A DNA stretch of 64,000 nucleotides from Hemileia vastatrix (GCA_030280995.1 JASXTE010000017.1:16296498-16360497); one strand, 5' to 3'; shown: positions 35,899-46,085, numbered from the stretch's first letter. Notes: generated by a model not told the origin, from the sequence alone. Program-made: numbers and translations.

Positions 35899-37163
35899 TG
35901 TCAGTCAGTTGTCTAGAAGAAGGGAAGAGGAGGAGGAAAGAAAAAGGGTTTTAAGAAATTAAAGAACTAAGATAAAAAAATGATTTAATTTATTTAAAGA
36001 GGAGCAACGACGGTTTATTTGAGAGCTGGCACAAAAGATAAAGCTTATTAAATGACAATATTTATTGATAGTAAGGATTATTTTCTTTGCACGGAAAACA
36101 CTATTATTACTATCATACTTAAAGCAACCTGTAATTATTTATATAAAATTTTAAATTTATAATTTTAATACTAATAAAAATAATATAAATTTAATATATT
36201 AAAAATATGTTCAAATGTTGATTGTATAGTAAGTGATGTAGCTACAGGGGGTTATCCAAAGCCTTTTATAGGCAAGGGATCCTCTGAAGCGCTAAAATAA
36301 ATAATTACAAAAGAGTAATAAAGTGAAATAAGAATATAAAAGAATTTAACTAAGACATAGATATTGAGAGAAAAACATGAAACAATAAACTAGATCGGTG
36401 AGTAATTAATCAATTTTCCCACCATAAGTTCCCAAAATAATTAATTAAAATAATTAGTAGCTAAGTAAGCTTGAAACATAAGAACAGTGAGTTAAAATAA
36501 TCAAAAACAGATATTATAGTGACATGTAAAGGTTTTAAGTAAAACAAATAAAATTATTTTTACGCCATAATTCATGGAATAAATTCAATTCAGTTTAAAG
36601 CAATTTTAAGTAATTGTTTTAACTATGTAATTAATTCAATAATTATTTTAAATGAAACAGATAATTAATTTAGTGTTATTTGTAATTTAAAATAGGGATT
36701 CTAATCCTATGTTATTAAATAAGTATTATAATTTATTTAATATTTTTTTCCTGACACAAATAGGGGTCAAAAGAAGCGCCCAATATTATTAATTAATAAT
36801 ATATGAAGTTTTATTTAATATATAAAATTAATTAATTAACTTAATTACATTATAAATCAATTTTACATATATAATTATAATATATGTTTTTGTAATTAAT
36901 TAATTATTAATTTATAATTATTAAATACATAAAAATGCGCCATTATTTGTAGAATATAAAATATGTTTAAGCTTAATTTAAATGTATAAAAATTTATATA
37001 ACAATAAAATTAATCTAACACTTATTATTATTAAGATACTTATATAATTTTATTATGCAATAAAAAATTAATTTATATACATAAAATACAATTCTTACGC
37101 CCTCTTTCAGGTCCAATAAATTAACATATAATTTGCTGGGCTCCTGGTATAGCCTGGCTGACA
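35899..37163 (-). repeat. 5' LTR of element C
   Basis: 1265 bp, from TGTCAGTCAG to GGCTGACA as read on the plus strand, followed by target duplication GTAGA. Confidence 0.92.
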
Positions 37164-37168
37164 GTAGA

Positions 37169-37586
37169 GCTATGCTTTTACCTCTTACTTTATTAGTTAT
37201 ATTTACTTTATAATTACTTACAATATTCTAACTAGTTAATAAGTAAGATTAATTAAATATTTAATTTTAATGTTTCCTCATTTCTTACTCCTTGAAAGCG
37301 TCCTCATAAAATCTGAAAAGTAGATTAGAATATAATAATACAGAATACTAAAGAAAAAATAAAATAAAAATTAATTACCTTGAAATGTAGAGGGAAATCT
37401 GTATATAGAAAACTCTTTCTAAAATATATTCTAACTTGAAATTTTATTGTGAGTATTTCTCCCTGTGATGTTCTTGTATGTAAGATGTGGTACTGTAATT
37501 TTAGCTCTCTGTTGCCTATATAATGCCCCTCAATATTGCTGCTTTCTTTCTTTCTATTCTATTCCATTCTTGACTTGAAATTAAAT
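37169..37586 (+). repeat. LTR-like fragment D, right piece
   Basis: Continuation of 27730-27787 after element C. It contains a TATA-like CCTATATAATGCC (37515-37527) and T/C-rich sequence after it, which suits an LTR promoter, but no TG..CA end is seen before element G starts at 37590. It may resume after 57775. Confidence 0.4.
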
Positions 37587-37621
37587 ATTAGGCGGTATCA
37601 ATGTTCTGGGATCTGCAATTA

Positions 37622-37746
37622 GGGATCAGGAATTATTAATTGTGGAAGATTCTTATCCACTAGCCCCGGGGCTAGTGGATAAGGAATCCATGATAATGCA
37701 TTATCCCACCTCATATACCCCAATTGCCATTCCTAATTCCTGATCC
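37622..37746. repeat. Palindromic subterminal repeat of G, copy 1
   Basis: It is bounded by GGGATCAGGAATTA and its complement TAATTCCTGATCCC. It contains a 32-bp perfect palindrome at 37652-37683 (arms CTTATCCACTAGCCCC). A diverged second copy occupies about 37983-38130. Confidence 0.8.
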
Positions 37747-37982
37747 CAAACTCATCACATCCATGAGGCATATCTAGAGAGTAGTACAAGATGTGGTTAT
37801 GGAAGAAAGTTGTGCAACATTTGGTTATGACAGAAAGTTGTCCAAGATGTGGTTATGAAAAATTGAGTAGAAAAATGTTGGATAAGAGGTGAACATTGAC
37901 ACGTAAAGTGTCTAATAACCCAATTATTAGCAAAAATAATTGCAGAAGATAATTGGGGTATAAGGATTTTTATCTGCAATTA

Positions 37983-38130
37983 GTGATCACAAATTTTTTT
38001 CCCAGGAACAGAAATTATTAATTGTGGAAGATTCTTATCCAATAGCCCCAGAGCTAGTGGATAAAGAATCCACAATAATGCATTATCCCGCCTCTTATAC
38101 TCCAATTTCCATTCCTAATTCCTGATCCCA
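37983..38130. repeat. Palindromic subterminal repeat of G, copy 2
   Basis: It repeats copy 1 with changes: the left end is altered by a short insertion, and the palindrome reads ATCCAATAGCCCC with GAGCTAGTGGAT, so it is no longer perfect. Confidence 0.75.
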
Positions 38131-38433
38131 AACTCATCAAATCCATGATGAATTTTTAAGAAAGTCACATGACTTATAATTGCTGATGCCATCTTTAAGT
38201 ATTTCCTCACTCTCTGCTATTTAATTTTGGTTGAAAACACTTTACATTTTTTTCATTCTTATGTGTCTCTTCACTCTACGCTACTTAATTTTGGTGGCAA
38301 ACACATTAAATTTTTTTTCTATTTACACACTCCACCTGCTCAGTTGGTGGCAAATTCCCACTTCCCACTCATCATCTAAACCTTCTACTGACAATAATAA
38401 AGCATCCCTCTACTAAGAAGCAACTTCACTCAG

Positions 38434-38640
38434 CTATGAATGCTATCACTTTAACTTTAGCTCCTGACTCTGATTCTGACTCAGTTTTCAAAGACACTTT
38501 AGCATATATGTCTTTTCAATGATCTTTATGAAGAAGAGGATCCCAAAACTGCACCAGCTCTCCCCTCCCTTGAATTAAAAAACATTCTTTTCACCAGCAT
38601 ATGCTATGTCATTATGCCAATCACCCTCCAACATTTTGAA
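38434..38640 (+). pseudogene. Acidic N-terminal segment resembling the start of the H transposase gene
   Basis: MNAITLTLAPDSDSDSVF (38435-38490) preceded by KKQLHSA resembles the start of the transposase in H (KLHKAMTF...DSDCDSDSD). A stop follows at 38516-38518 and a further acidic stretch (YEEEDPK) lies in another frame. The helical domain expected next in a Harbinger transposase is not seen. This may be the first exon of the gene that ends in the TET-like domain; splicing cannot be settled from sequence alone. Confidence 0.4.
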
Positions 38641-39902
38641 ACAAAACCCTTTTAATTTTTTTTTCTTACTCTCCAGATTTTCAGCTTGGGTGCTTTATTC
38701 ACTTGGTTTGGTGTTTTTTTTTGCATATTCATTTTTATTTTGAATTTATGCTGATGTCTCTTTTTTGTGTTTCTCACTTGTTTTCATTAAGAAGCTCAAC
38801 ATGATTTCACATATTTTCTGCAATTGCATGATTTTTTGCTGTTTCTTTTTTTCATTTGTCCCTTATATCCTTTCCTCCTCTCCTAAAACATCCCTCAAAC
38901 ATTTTGGTTTTATTTATTATCTCATCTCATCTTTCCAGGTAAGTCAATTTATTCATTTTTATGATTTTTTGTTTGCTATTTATATATATATTTTTTTATC
39001 TATTTTTTTTTTGTATCTAAATTTTTTTAAGTGGTTATTTTTGATTTTTATGGTAAAATTAACTTTTTTTCTCTGCCTCTTTTCTTTCTTTTTTAGCTCC
39101 ATCACACTACTCATCATTCCTCATTGGAATGTTCATTATCACCCCTTTCCCCTATTTCAATTTTTTTTTGGTTCCATGGAATTAAAACACATACATTGCA
39201 CATTTTTTATGCATTTCACTTACTCCATGTTCAATTTACCTCAAATTCAAACATCATTCTTTCTTGCTCTATTTTTCCTACTTTTTAATCAAGGTAAATT
39301 TCATCCCCTTTTTTTAAAACTAAATGATATCTCTTTTCTTCTATGAAAATTTTATACTTAAATTTATGCATGACTCTCATCTAGATAACAGTGGACTTAT
39401 TAAATTTTTCTTGTTCTCATCTCCATTACCACTTCTCACGTTTTTGTATAATTTTGAAAACCTTAAAAGTTGAGCCTTTTTTCCTGAATGTTAATTAATT
39501 TATTTTATCTTTTTATATTGCATAATTAGAGAATAAGGCTTCTGAAACTCTTATCTGATGATTATCTAGGCTTATATATCCATTTTGTTGGAATTTTCAT
39601 CATCAATTTTCAAATTTTTGTGCAATTATGAAAATCAGAGTCAAAACCAGGGTTAGTTTTATTCAAATCTTATGTTATTTTAGCTGAAGATTCTTCTGAA
39701 GCCTATCTTTCATTTCCCATAAATGGATTTGAATTTGGTTCAGTGGTTGCAGAGATATTGACCTCTAAAGTTGAGCCTTTTTTCTAAATTTCACTTAATT
39801 TATTTTATATTTAGACCAGGATTTGTTAAATGCTATTCTCTTGGTATGTCTGATAATATATGTTTCATTCTTAAGATCATGATACTCATTTTATTGCCAT
39901 AG
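38641..39902 (+). other. T-rich interval of element G, possibly introns and small exons
   Basis: Strong T/C bias. A 193-codon frame (38765-39346) is Phe/Leu-rich and unsupported. Sites such as CCAGGTAAGT (38936) and CAAGGTAAAT (39290) look like exon-end donors. A short plausible exon at about 39683-39770 (EDSSEAYLSFPINGFEF) lies between TTTTAG and CTAAAG. I cannot assemble a reliable gene model. Confidence 0.35.
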
Positions 39903-40662
39903 GCATCTATTCTTTAGTTAAAAAATTATCTAAAGCTGAAAAAGATGACAATTTTGGCTTATGGGACACCATACCTTCTTTTAATACTTTTCTTGCTCTT
40001 TTCCTCAAAAAACTCTGTATTAAAGCTTTCAAAAAGAATCATCAACTTGCTACCAAAGTTAGAATACCAAATTGGTGTGACCTGGAATGGGAAGAAATTA
40101 GCAACCAATATCTTTTATTTTCAAGTGTTATTATTAATCATTCAGGATTTCAAAATAAAATTCATATCGATAGGAATGATTCCAATTATCTTACTTTTGC
40201 AATTTTCTCATATATCAATCCAATAACTGGCCAACCAATACCATCTTCAGCTAAAATCAAAGGACATGCACCACACAATATGGGGGGCAGACTTGCTAGC
40301 AAGTCCGCAACCTTGGACCCAAACTCACCACAGATTGAACACACATTGAGCTATTAATATAGGAACCATACAATCAGGGATGAACACCACTCAGCAGAAC
40401 AGTTTTAGGTGGGTGTTCAAGTAGAGTTCAGGTTGAGGACTATCTAGAAAGCCCACCCCCTATATTGCGTAGTGATGGCTTATATTTTCCAGACCATCAG
40501 TGCATGATTAATTTTGGTTTAGGTTATGGCATGATTGAAACAATTTGGAACTCTTCTCAGGATCATCACCAAACAACCAAAGCTCCACCTGGCTTGGAAT
40601 CTTGTCAAGAGTTCACAAATTTTGGATGTTCATTTCAAACCAGTCAAAAATTAATCCACTGA
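39903..40662 (+). pseudogene. TET/JBP-like 2-oxoglutarate/Fe(II) dioxygenase domain, interrupted by a MITE
   Basis: After a splice acceptor (CATAG, ends 39902) the frame runs to 40268, is broken by a 206-bp MITE plus its ATG duplication, and resumes at 40478 to a stop at 40660-40662; without the insert the frame is continuous. About 180 residues. Features: hydrophobic helix region, NHSGFQNKIHIDRND with an HxD iron motif (40163-40171), TFAIFSYINPITGQP, then on the far side GLYFPDHQCMINFG, GMIETIWNS, a second His in DHHQTT (40561-40575) and TNFGCSFQTS. This order is that of fungal TET/JBP oxygenases, which oxidise methylated bases in DNA or RNA. The position that is usually Arg in (T/S)RFG-type 2OG contacts is Asn here, so activity is doubtful even apart from the insert. 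Confidence 0.7.
40269..40474 (+). mobile_element. CACTA-like MITE, copy 1
   Basis: Left end CACCACACAATATGGGGGGC, right end CCCCCTATATTGCGTAGTG, i.e. inverted repeats of the form CACTACGCAATATAGGGGG. A 3-bp duplication ATG flanks it (40266-40268, 40475-40477). It contains ACTTGCTAGCAAGT near the left end. It lies within the TET-like reading frame. Confidence 0.85.
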
Positions 40663-40805
40663 ATAAACAAAGTAAAAAAAGAAGGTAAATTTAACAAAAA
40701 AAAATTTATGTAGATCAAAAAAGTATGGGGATGAGTCATCAAATATTTTTTATTTTTTCATAAATTTTTTATAAATAACTCTTATATATCGAATTCCTAG
40801 AGTAA

Positions 40806-40965
40806 ATAAATATACCAGAAACCTTATGTTGTATAAATGGGAATCATGACAAAATTTATTTTTTTCATGAGGTTCCTTGGCCTACACTTGTAGAAAGTCC
40901 CAAACATTTTTTTCAAGATTTTATCCATATTTTGGCTAGAGGAATTGTCATTACTTTAAAACTAG
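40806..40965 (+). other. Coding-like segment conserved between G and H
   Basis: Open frame ending at a potential donor (TAG|GTAAT). It contains CCINGNHDKIYFFHEVP. The inverted counterpart in H (about 44620-44741) keeps CCINGNHD and the FH.VP spacing in the same frame although flanking bases differ, which suggests past protein constraint. I do not recognise the product. It lies just after the TET-like stop. Confidence 0.4.
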
Positions 40966-41009
40966 GTAATTTGATATATATTAGTTGTTTATATATTAAT
41001 TTATGTAAT

Positions 41010-41218
41010 TATATTAAATTTTGGTGATTCCCACACCTTACTTCAATAAAATGCAGCGGGGTATTGCCAAATTTTCAAATCTGGATTGCAAAATTTTTGA
41101 CTTGAGATTTTAGTGATACCTCTCCCTTACTTCAAATAAAATGTAGGGGGGAGTATTGCCAAAATTTCTTATAAGAGTTGCGAAATTCTTGACTTGAAAG
41201 AATTTTGGTGATATCCGT
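41010..41218 (+). repeat. Tandem repeats of G, left of F
   Basis: Two to three units of roughly 100 bp built from TTTTGGTGATA, CCTTACTTCAA, AAAATG(C/T)AG and GTATTGCCAAA. The same unit continues at 56419 after element F and occurs inverted, three times, in H (44258-44530). Confidence 0.75.
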
Positions 41219-42309
41219 TGTGGTATTCCAACATTGGCCGAGCCCTTTGTTGGTCTGTTTGGCGTTGTTTTGATATGTCTTTAATGGCATTGTTTAATAA
41301 TTGGGTGTTTTTCTGGAATTATTCAGTGAATATTGGGACTGTGGGGATGTGGGTACTACCATTGGATAGCCCCAGGTTCTCTCTATATGTTATGTCTTGT
41401 TGAAAATTTTCAGATTTTAAGTATTTAAGGGATTATTTCTCATTTTTCATTTAAAAAGATAGCTGTTTAATTTTGTTTTTTTCATTTTACGGGATAACCT
41501 TAAGTCTTAGGGTAAAGTGCTTAGTACCATTAGAATGAGCTAATTTTTCTCTACATTTTATGTCCCAATGTTGTTATAGCCTAATGATGTGTTTTAAGAG
41601 TTTTAGTAGTTGAGTAGATTTTTCAAAGTATTTTGGGTATTTTTGGTGGTTTTCTGGCTTCAGGGTGGTCCAGCCGCCTCAAAGGGGCCTCCCAACGTCT
41701 GGCGGACCACCCGCCTTGGTGCTAGAAGGCTGGGAAGTGTTTCTAGAGGGGTTTTATGAAATTTGGCACTCAAGAACGCCAAATTTGTTGGTGTGCATAG
41801 GCTTTTAGATAGTGGTTGGTGTGTACATAGTGAATAAGACAGTTTGGGGGCAACTTTAATTATCATACAACCATTCAGAGGTGATATCCTTGTTCCTCAC
41901 TCAGTTTTCACTGTTTTTTGGCCACAATTGGCTGTGTTTGTTGCAAGGTGAGTTCTTCATTTAACTTAACTTGGCAACTGGTTTCTCTGTTGTAGTCTTG
42001 CAAGCTATATCAAGTATTATTTCTGTCTCTGGTGTGGATTTGCAACCTACATCAATTATCATTGCTTTCTTTGGTGTGGACATTGGTCTACATTTCAGTT
42101 ATTTGGTTTGGTAGTCTGTCTGGAGACTAATTTCTTGGCTGATCAGGAATTCAAGTGTGTTGGAAAAGAGGCTTTAGCAAACAGGAAATAATTTACTGTA
42201 GCAGTTAAATCTCACTTTTTTTTTCTAAAGGGACAGGGGTTTTTCTCTCCAGTTTTTACTCCAACTCCCTTGGTCAATGCCTATATCTAGCACTATAGGA
42301 TTGTCTACA
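41219..42309 (+). repeat. 5' LTR of element F
   Basis: Mostly AT-rich, with a GC-rich inverted box at about 41672-41716 (GGTCCAGCCGCC ... GGCGGACCACCCGCC). Related copies are at 6572 and 55317. Confidence 0.9.
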
Positions 42310-42313
42310 TTTA

Positions 42314-42328
42314 TGGTGCCCAATGTGG
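42314..42328 (+). promoter_or_regulatory. Primer binding site of element F
   Basis: TGGTGCCCAATGTGG begins 4 bases after the LTR and starts with the TGG expected opposite a tRNA CCA end. It differs from the sites of B and C. Confidence 0.65.
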
Positions 42329-42392
42329 TATAGAGCTGCTAGTTCTTTGGAATCTCTGTTGTTTTTGAACGGCTTCTGGGTCATCTATTCCT

Positions 42393-42798
42393 GTGGTGAC
42401 TGTCAGTGGGGGGGAAGGTCCTCCTGCGGTGATGGTTAGGGAGTGTGTTAGGATTAAAACTTGGGATGGTACCCAGTTTAATGGTGAATATGTGAAGTGG
42501 TTTCTGAAGAAGTATGAAACTGCTGCTGGTGTGGATGGTTTTTCTTACCTGGAAATGGTGAAGCAGATTATTTCCTTCATTAATGATAGGGCAGTGGAGA
42601 AAAAGGTTGTGGCCTTGTCTGGCTACAAGAATAGGGACTTGAAGTTGTTGTGTAGGGAGTTGCTGGATAGATGGGGTATCAGGTTCACTATGGTGGATCT
42701 GAAAACAGTTTTCAGTGAATGGCAGTCTTATGGTGGTGCTGCTAACTTACTCAGTTACAGGAAGTTTCTGCTACAGTTTGATCTTGTGGTAGAATATT
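42393..42798 (+). pseudogene. gag of element F, N-terminal part, interrupted by element H
   Basis: The frame is open from before 42393; the first ATG is at 42432. Residues KTWDGTQFNGEYVKWFLKKYE and a Leu-rich helical region resemble the N-terminus of Gag proteins of divergent basidiomycete Ty3-like elements. The frame is broken by element H. It continues in the same frame at 46397 if the 3-bp duplication is counted once. Confidence 0.65.
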
Positions 42799-42805
42799 AG
42801 GGGGT

Positions 42806-42930
42806 GTCAGTTCTGGCAAATCCGCACTTAAATTAAGTGCGGATTTCAAACCAAATCAGCACTTACAAATCAGCACTTAAATTTTGCAAAAAAGTCACTT
42901 ATTTCAAAAAAGGGTGTCAGTTATGACCTC
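42806..42930. promoter_or_regulatory. Subterminal motif cluster of H, left end
   Basis: Repeated AAATCCGCACTT / AAATCAGCACTT in both orientations, including a head-to-head pair at 42819-42847. They are probable transposase or Myb-protein binding sites, by analogy with other Harbinger elements. Confidence 0.55.
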
Positions 42931-43169
42931 AAATCAGCACTTTTTTCCCGTTTTTTTTCACAACCACATTTTGGCCACAAAACATCCCTTCCTTTCTTAC
43001 CCCATCCCTGTCACATGTGACACACTGACCTTCCTCGCTACCTACCCATCAATCCTCGGCACACACCCCTTCCTGACATTTTCAATATTTTGACCAGGCA
43101 TGTTTACATTCTTTTTTACTTATTTCTTCTACTTTTTAATCTTTTTTCTTGTTATGTGCCAGTTTCATA

Positions 43170-44103
43170 ATGCCTCCCAGACATTCCAAATCTCAAAAGG
43201 TAACTCAAAAATCTGCTTCGTCACAAAAGTCCCCTCGTAAAGCAAGCCCTACACCTGAAAAATCAAAGTCAGGTTCAGGTCAGCTTAAAAAGGATGATTA
43301 TCTCATCATAATCAACTTCCTTAAAATAAAATAAAATTTTGAAGCATGTTTTGGATGTGAAAAGTCCACTCGTATTGGATGTCCACCTTCTTCAAAGGTT
43401 AATGGCTACTTATTGATGGCCAATGAAGTAAGGAAGAAAACAAGGGAGAGAATCGATATCAATCCTAAACAAATGAAGGAGAGATTTAAGAGTTACCAAT
43501 CAAAATATAAAAAGGCTCATCATGCTGCAAATGAAACTGGATTTGGTATTGACGATGATGATTTGGAGATTGGAACTACTACTGTTTCCAAAAAGCTCAA
43601 TGTCATGTGTCCTTTCTATGAGGAAATGGATAATCTTTTTGGCACCCGAGTTGATGTAAACCCTTGGTTTCTACACGATACTACTAAGCATATACCCTCT
43701 GGATCCAAACCTTCCTATAATCCTCCCAACACACCTTTACTTGAAGAAGATCAAGATATAAGTAAGTTTTGTTTACTATATATCTTAATCATTAACTCAT
43801 TTATTTATTTATTTCAATTTAATTTTCTCAGCGAAATCAACTATTGCAAATAATGCCCTTGACTTTGAGAAGATGAAGTTTGATCATATGCTAAGGAAAG
43901 ATCAGCAAGCCTTAGATTTGGAAGAAAAAAAATTTGAGGTAGAGCAGATGGAAAGAGTAAATGACCGTCAATTTCAAAGAGAAATGGCTACTTGTGAATT
44001 GGAAAAACAAGAGAGTTTTAAAAAAAAAGATTTCATTATGGAATGTGTTAAAAATGGCCAATCTTATGAGGACATTAAAAAATTACTTGACCTTTTCAAT
44101 TGA
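43170..44103 (+). pseudogene. Myb/SANT-like accessory protein of Harbinger element H
   Basis: Start at 43170 (MPPRHSK), basic Ser/Lys/Pro N-terminus, then a frame with a single internal stop at 43332. After it come FEACFG, KVNGYLLMANEVRKK, and NPKQMKERFKSYQSKYKKAH, a tri-helical DNA-binding pattern as in the second protein of fungal Harbinger elements. Intron 43762-43831 (GTAAGT...CAG, 70 bp) keeps the frame. Exon 2 (43832-44103) encodes a charged helix (KDQQALDLEEKKFEVEQ) ending MECVKNGQSYEDIKKLLDLFN. In PIF/Harbinger systems this protein helps bring transposase to the nucleus and termini. The stop probably makes this copy inactive. Confidence 0.7.
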
Positions 44104-44257
44104 TAAATTGTTTTTCTAGTTAATTTAATTTTGGTAATATTTTCTTATATGCTGACTTATAAAAGGAAAAGAATATAGTACGTTATTTTTGACAAAAATT
44201 TGAATGTATAATAAAAATTTTCTATCTTTACTTGCTAGTCAATAAGTTTGCTTATCT

Positions 44258-44530
44258 AAATTTTTCTAAGTCATCAATTTCACATGTCAGATTTAAAAAA
44301 TTGGCAATGCCCTCCCCTGCATTTTATTGAAACAAGGGGTGGGTACCACCAAATTTTTCTAAGTCATCAATTTCACATGTCAGATTTAAAACATTGGCAA
44401 TACCCTCCCCTGCATTTTATTGAAACAAGGGGTGGGTACCACCAAATTTTTCTAAGTCATCAATTTCACATGTCAGATTTAAAAAATTGGCAATACCCTC
44501 CCCTGCATTTTATTGAAGTAAAGGGTGAAA
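44258..44530. repeat. 93-bp tandem repeat, three copies, in H
   Basis: Units start at 44281, 44374 and 44467 (CACATGTCAG), exactly 93 bp apart. The same type of unit, inverted, separates the two genes of G. It lies between the 3' ends of the convergent genes. Confidence 0.9.
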
Positions 44531-44983
44531 GTCATCAAAATTTAATATAATTACATAAATTAATTAATATATAAATAAGATATGTCAAGTATACTACTTT
44601 TAAAGTAATGACAATTCCTTAAGCCAAAATGCAGATCAAGTCTAGAAACTAGGTTTGGGACTTTCCACAGGTATAGGCTAGAGGAACCCCATGAAACAAA
44701 TTAATGTTATCATGATTACCATTTATACAACACAAGGTCGTGGGCCCATTACTTTAATTTCATAAATTGAAATATCATATTTATTTATTAAAAATTTATG
44801 GAAGAATATTAAATATTTGGTTATTTTTTTGTATATATTACTTGATTGAGTTACTAAGAGGGGCAATAATGCTCTAACAACATGCTCGCTGCATTAGAAC
44901 TCAATCATGTAATAATACAAAAAATTTTAAAGAATTTTCTTTGATGGAAAAACAATAATTTTACATTTTCAGCTAATATTTTA
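44531..44983 (-). other. Remnant of the deleted gene end in H
   Basis: Reverse complement resembles G at 40790-41010, downstream of the TET-like gene, including the CCINGNHD segment (44713-44741 region). No full gene is present; the middle of the minus-strand gene is missing. Confidence 0.5.
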
Positions 44984-45475
44984 TGGAAGTGAACTCTGTT
45001 CTTCGCCCGAAGAACAGAGTTCATCCTCCTATTTTCACACTCTGTTTAAAAAGAATAAAATGACTTACCTGGAGAGATGAGTTGAGAAAAAAGAAATATA
45101 AGTGAATGGAAGTGAACTCTGCTCTTCGCCCGAAGAACAGAGTTCATCCTCCTATTTTCACACTCTGTTTAAAAAGAATAAAATGACTTACCTGGAGAGA
45201 TGAGTTGAGAAAAAAGAAATATAAGTGAATGGAAGTGAACTCTGTTCTTCGCCCGAAGAACAGAGTTCATCCTCCTATTTTCACACTCTGTTTAAAAAGA
45301 ATAAAATGACTTACCTGGAGAGATGAGTTGAGAAAAAAGAAATATAAGTGAATGGAAGTGAACTCTGTTCTTCGCCCGAAGAACAGAGTTCATCCTCCTA
45401 TTTTCACACTCTGTTTAAAAAGAATAAAATGACTTACCTGGAGAGATGAGTTGAGAAAAAAGAAATATAAGTGAA
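44984..45475 (-). repeat. 123-bp tandem repeat, four copies, with hairpin and splice donor
   Basis: Units start at 44984, 45107, 45230 and 45353, almost identical. Each holds an inverted repeat with 15-bp arms (GAACTCTGTTCTTCG, 2-nt loop); the second unit has one base changed in an arm. On the minus strand each also holds CCAG|GTAAGT, a consensus donor. The block follows the transposase N-terminal segment in its direction of transcription. Confidence 0.92.
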
Positions 45476-45584
45476 ATTGATTGAGTGATGTAGGAAGAGA
45501 GGAGAAAACGGATATGAGTGAAGAAAAAAAAGAGAGTGACTGAAAAAATATGCGTTTGCTGAAAATATGCGATTTCATTTTTGT

Positions 45585-46085
45585 TGGCCAGGTGAGAAGT
45601 TGAGATTCCAAGGAGTTGATGGCAGTGATACATCGTTTGGTATAAGTGTTAACTGAACCATACCCTAAATCAAAGACATTTTCTAAACGTTTCAAAGCGG
45701 CTCCATTACCATTTGAACCCAAACGACATAGTGTGATGGCCAATTGAATTGAAGGATGTCGTTGTTCTTTTTGAGAATTATTGTGAAATATGGGATGATC
45801 CTGAATAAGCTCAAGCAATTTAAGGAAACATTCCTGAGAAGTCCTGAACAGCTGTCTAAAACTGGGTGTAGATAGGTTAAGAAGTGTTTGGATGGTGTAC
45901 TTGGGGGTATGAAGTACTTGAGGCTTTCTGGGAAGAAGGTAACGTTTCGTGGCCATTTTTGATAAAAAGACAAAATCTTCTTCTAGATCAGAATCAGAAT
46001 CGCAATCAGAGTCCAAGAGCAGTTCAAGAGCCATGAAAGTCATTGCTTTATGTAATTTATCACGATTTGAAAGTGAGGAAGGCAT
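45585..46085 (-). pseudogene. Harbinger-type transposase N-terminal domain of H
   Basis: Start at 46085 (MPSSLSNRDKL). There is an acidic DSDCDSDSD run at about residues 27-35, then TKRYLLPRKP, a helical domain with FRQLFRTSQECFLKLLELI, HPIFHNNSQ, LAITLCRLGSNGNGAALKRL and FDLGYGSVNTYTKRC, ending LLTWP at 45585. This is the N-terminal domain of fungal Harbinger transposases. The frame runs on to 45390 but that part is T-rich and unlike a transposase. The DDE nuclease domain is absent, so the element is non-autonomous. Confidence 0.8.

Larger units (their letters stand above)
27788..37163 (-). mobile_element. Ty3/gypsy chromovirus C, full length, decayed
   Basis: Two LTRs (27788-29067, 1280 bp; 35899-37163, 1265 bp) flank gag-pol on the minus strand. 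GTAGA before (27783-27787) and after (37164-37168) is a perfect 5-bp target duplication. The LTR length difference is mainly a 15-bp indel in a purine-rich tract near the left end. LTRs match that of element A. The gag and protease regions have several stops and shifts, while a 915-codon pol frame is intact, so the element is older than B but still well preserved. Confidence 0.95.

Noticed and set aside
38765..39346. 193-codon Phe/Ile/Leu-rich frame resembling a membrane protein
   Set aside because: It lies in T/C-rich, intron-like sequence of element G; composition alone explains the hydrophobicity.
44258..45475. CRISPR-like array
   Set aside because: Units are contiguous tandem repeats without unique spacers, in a eukaryotic transposon.
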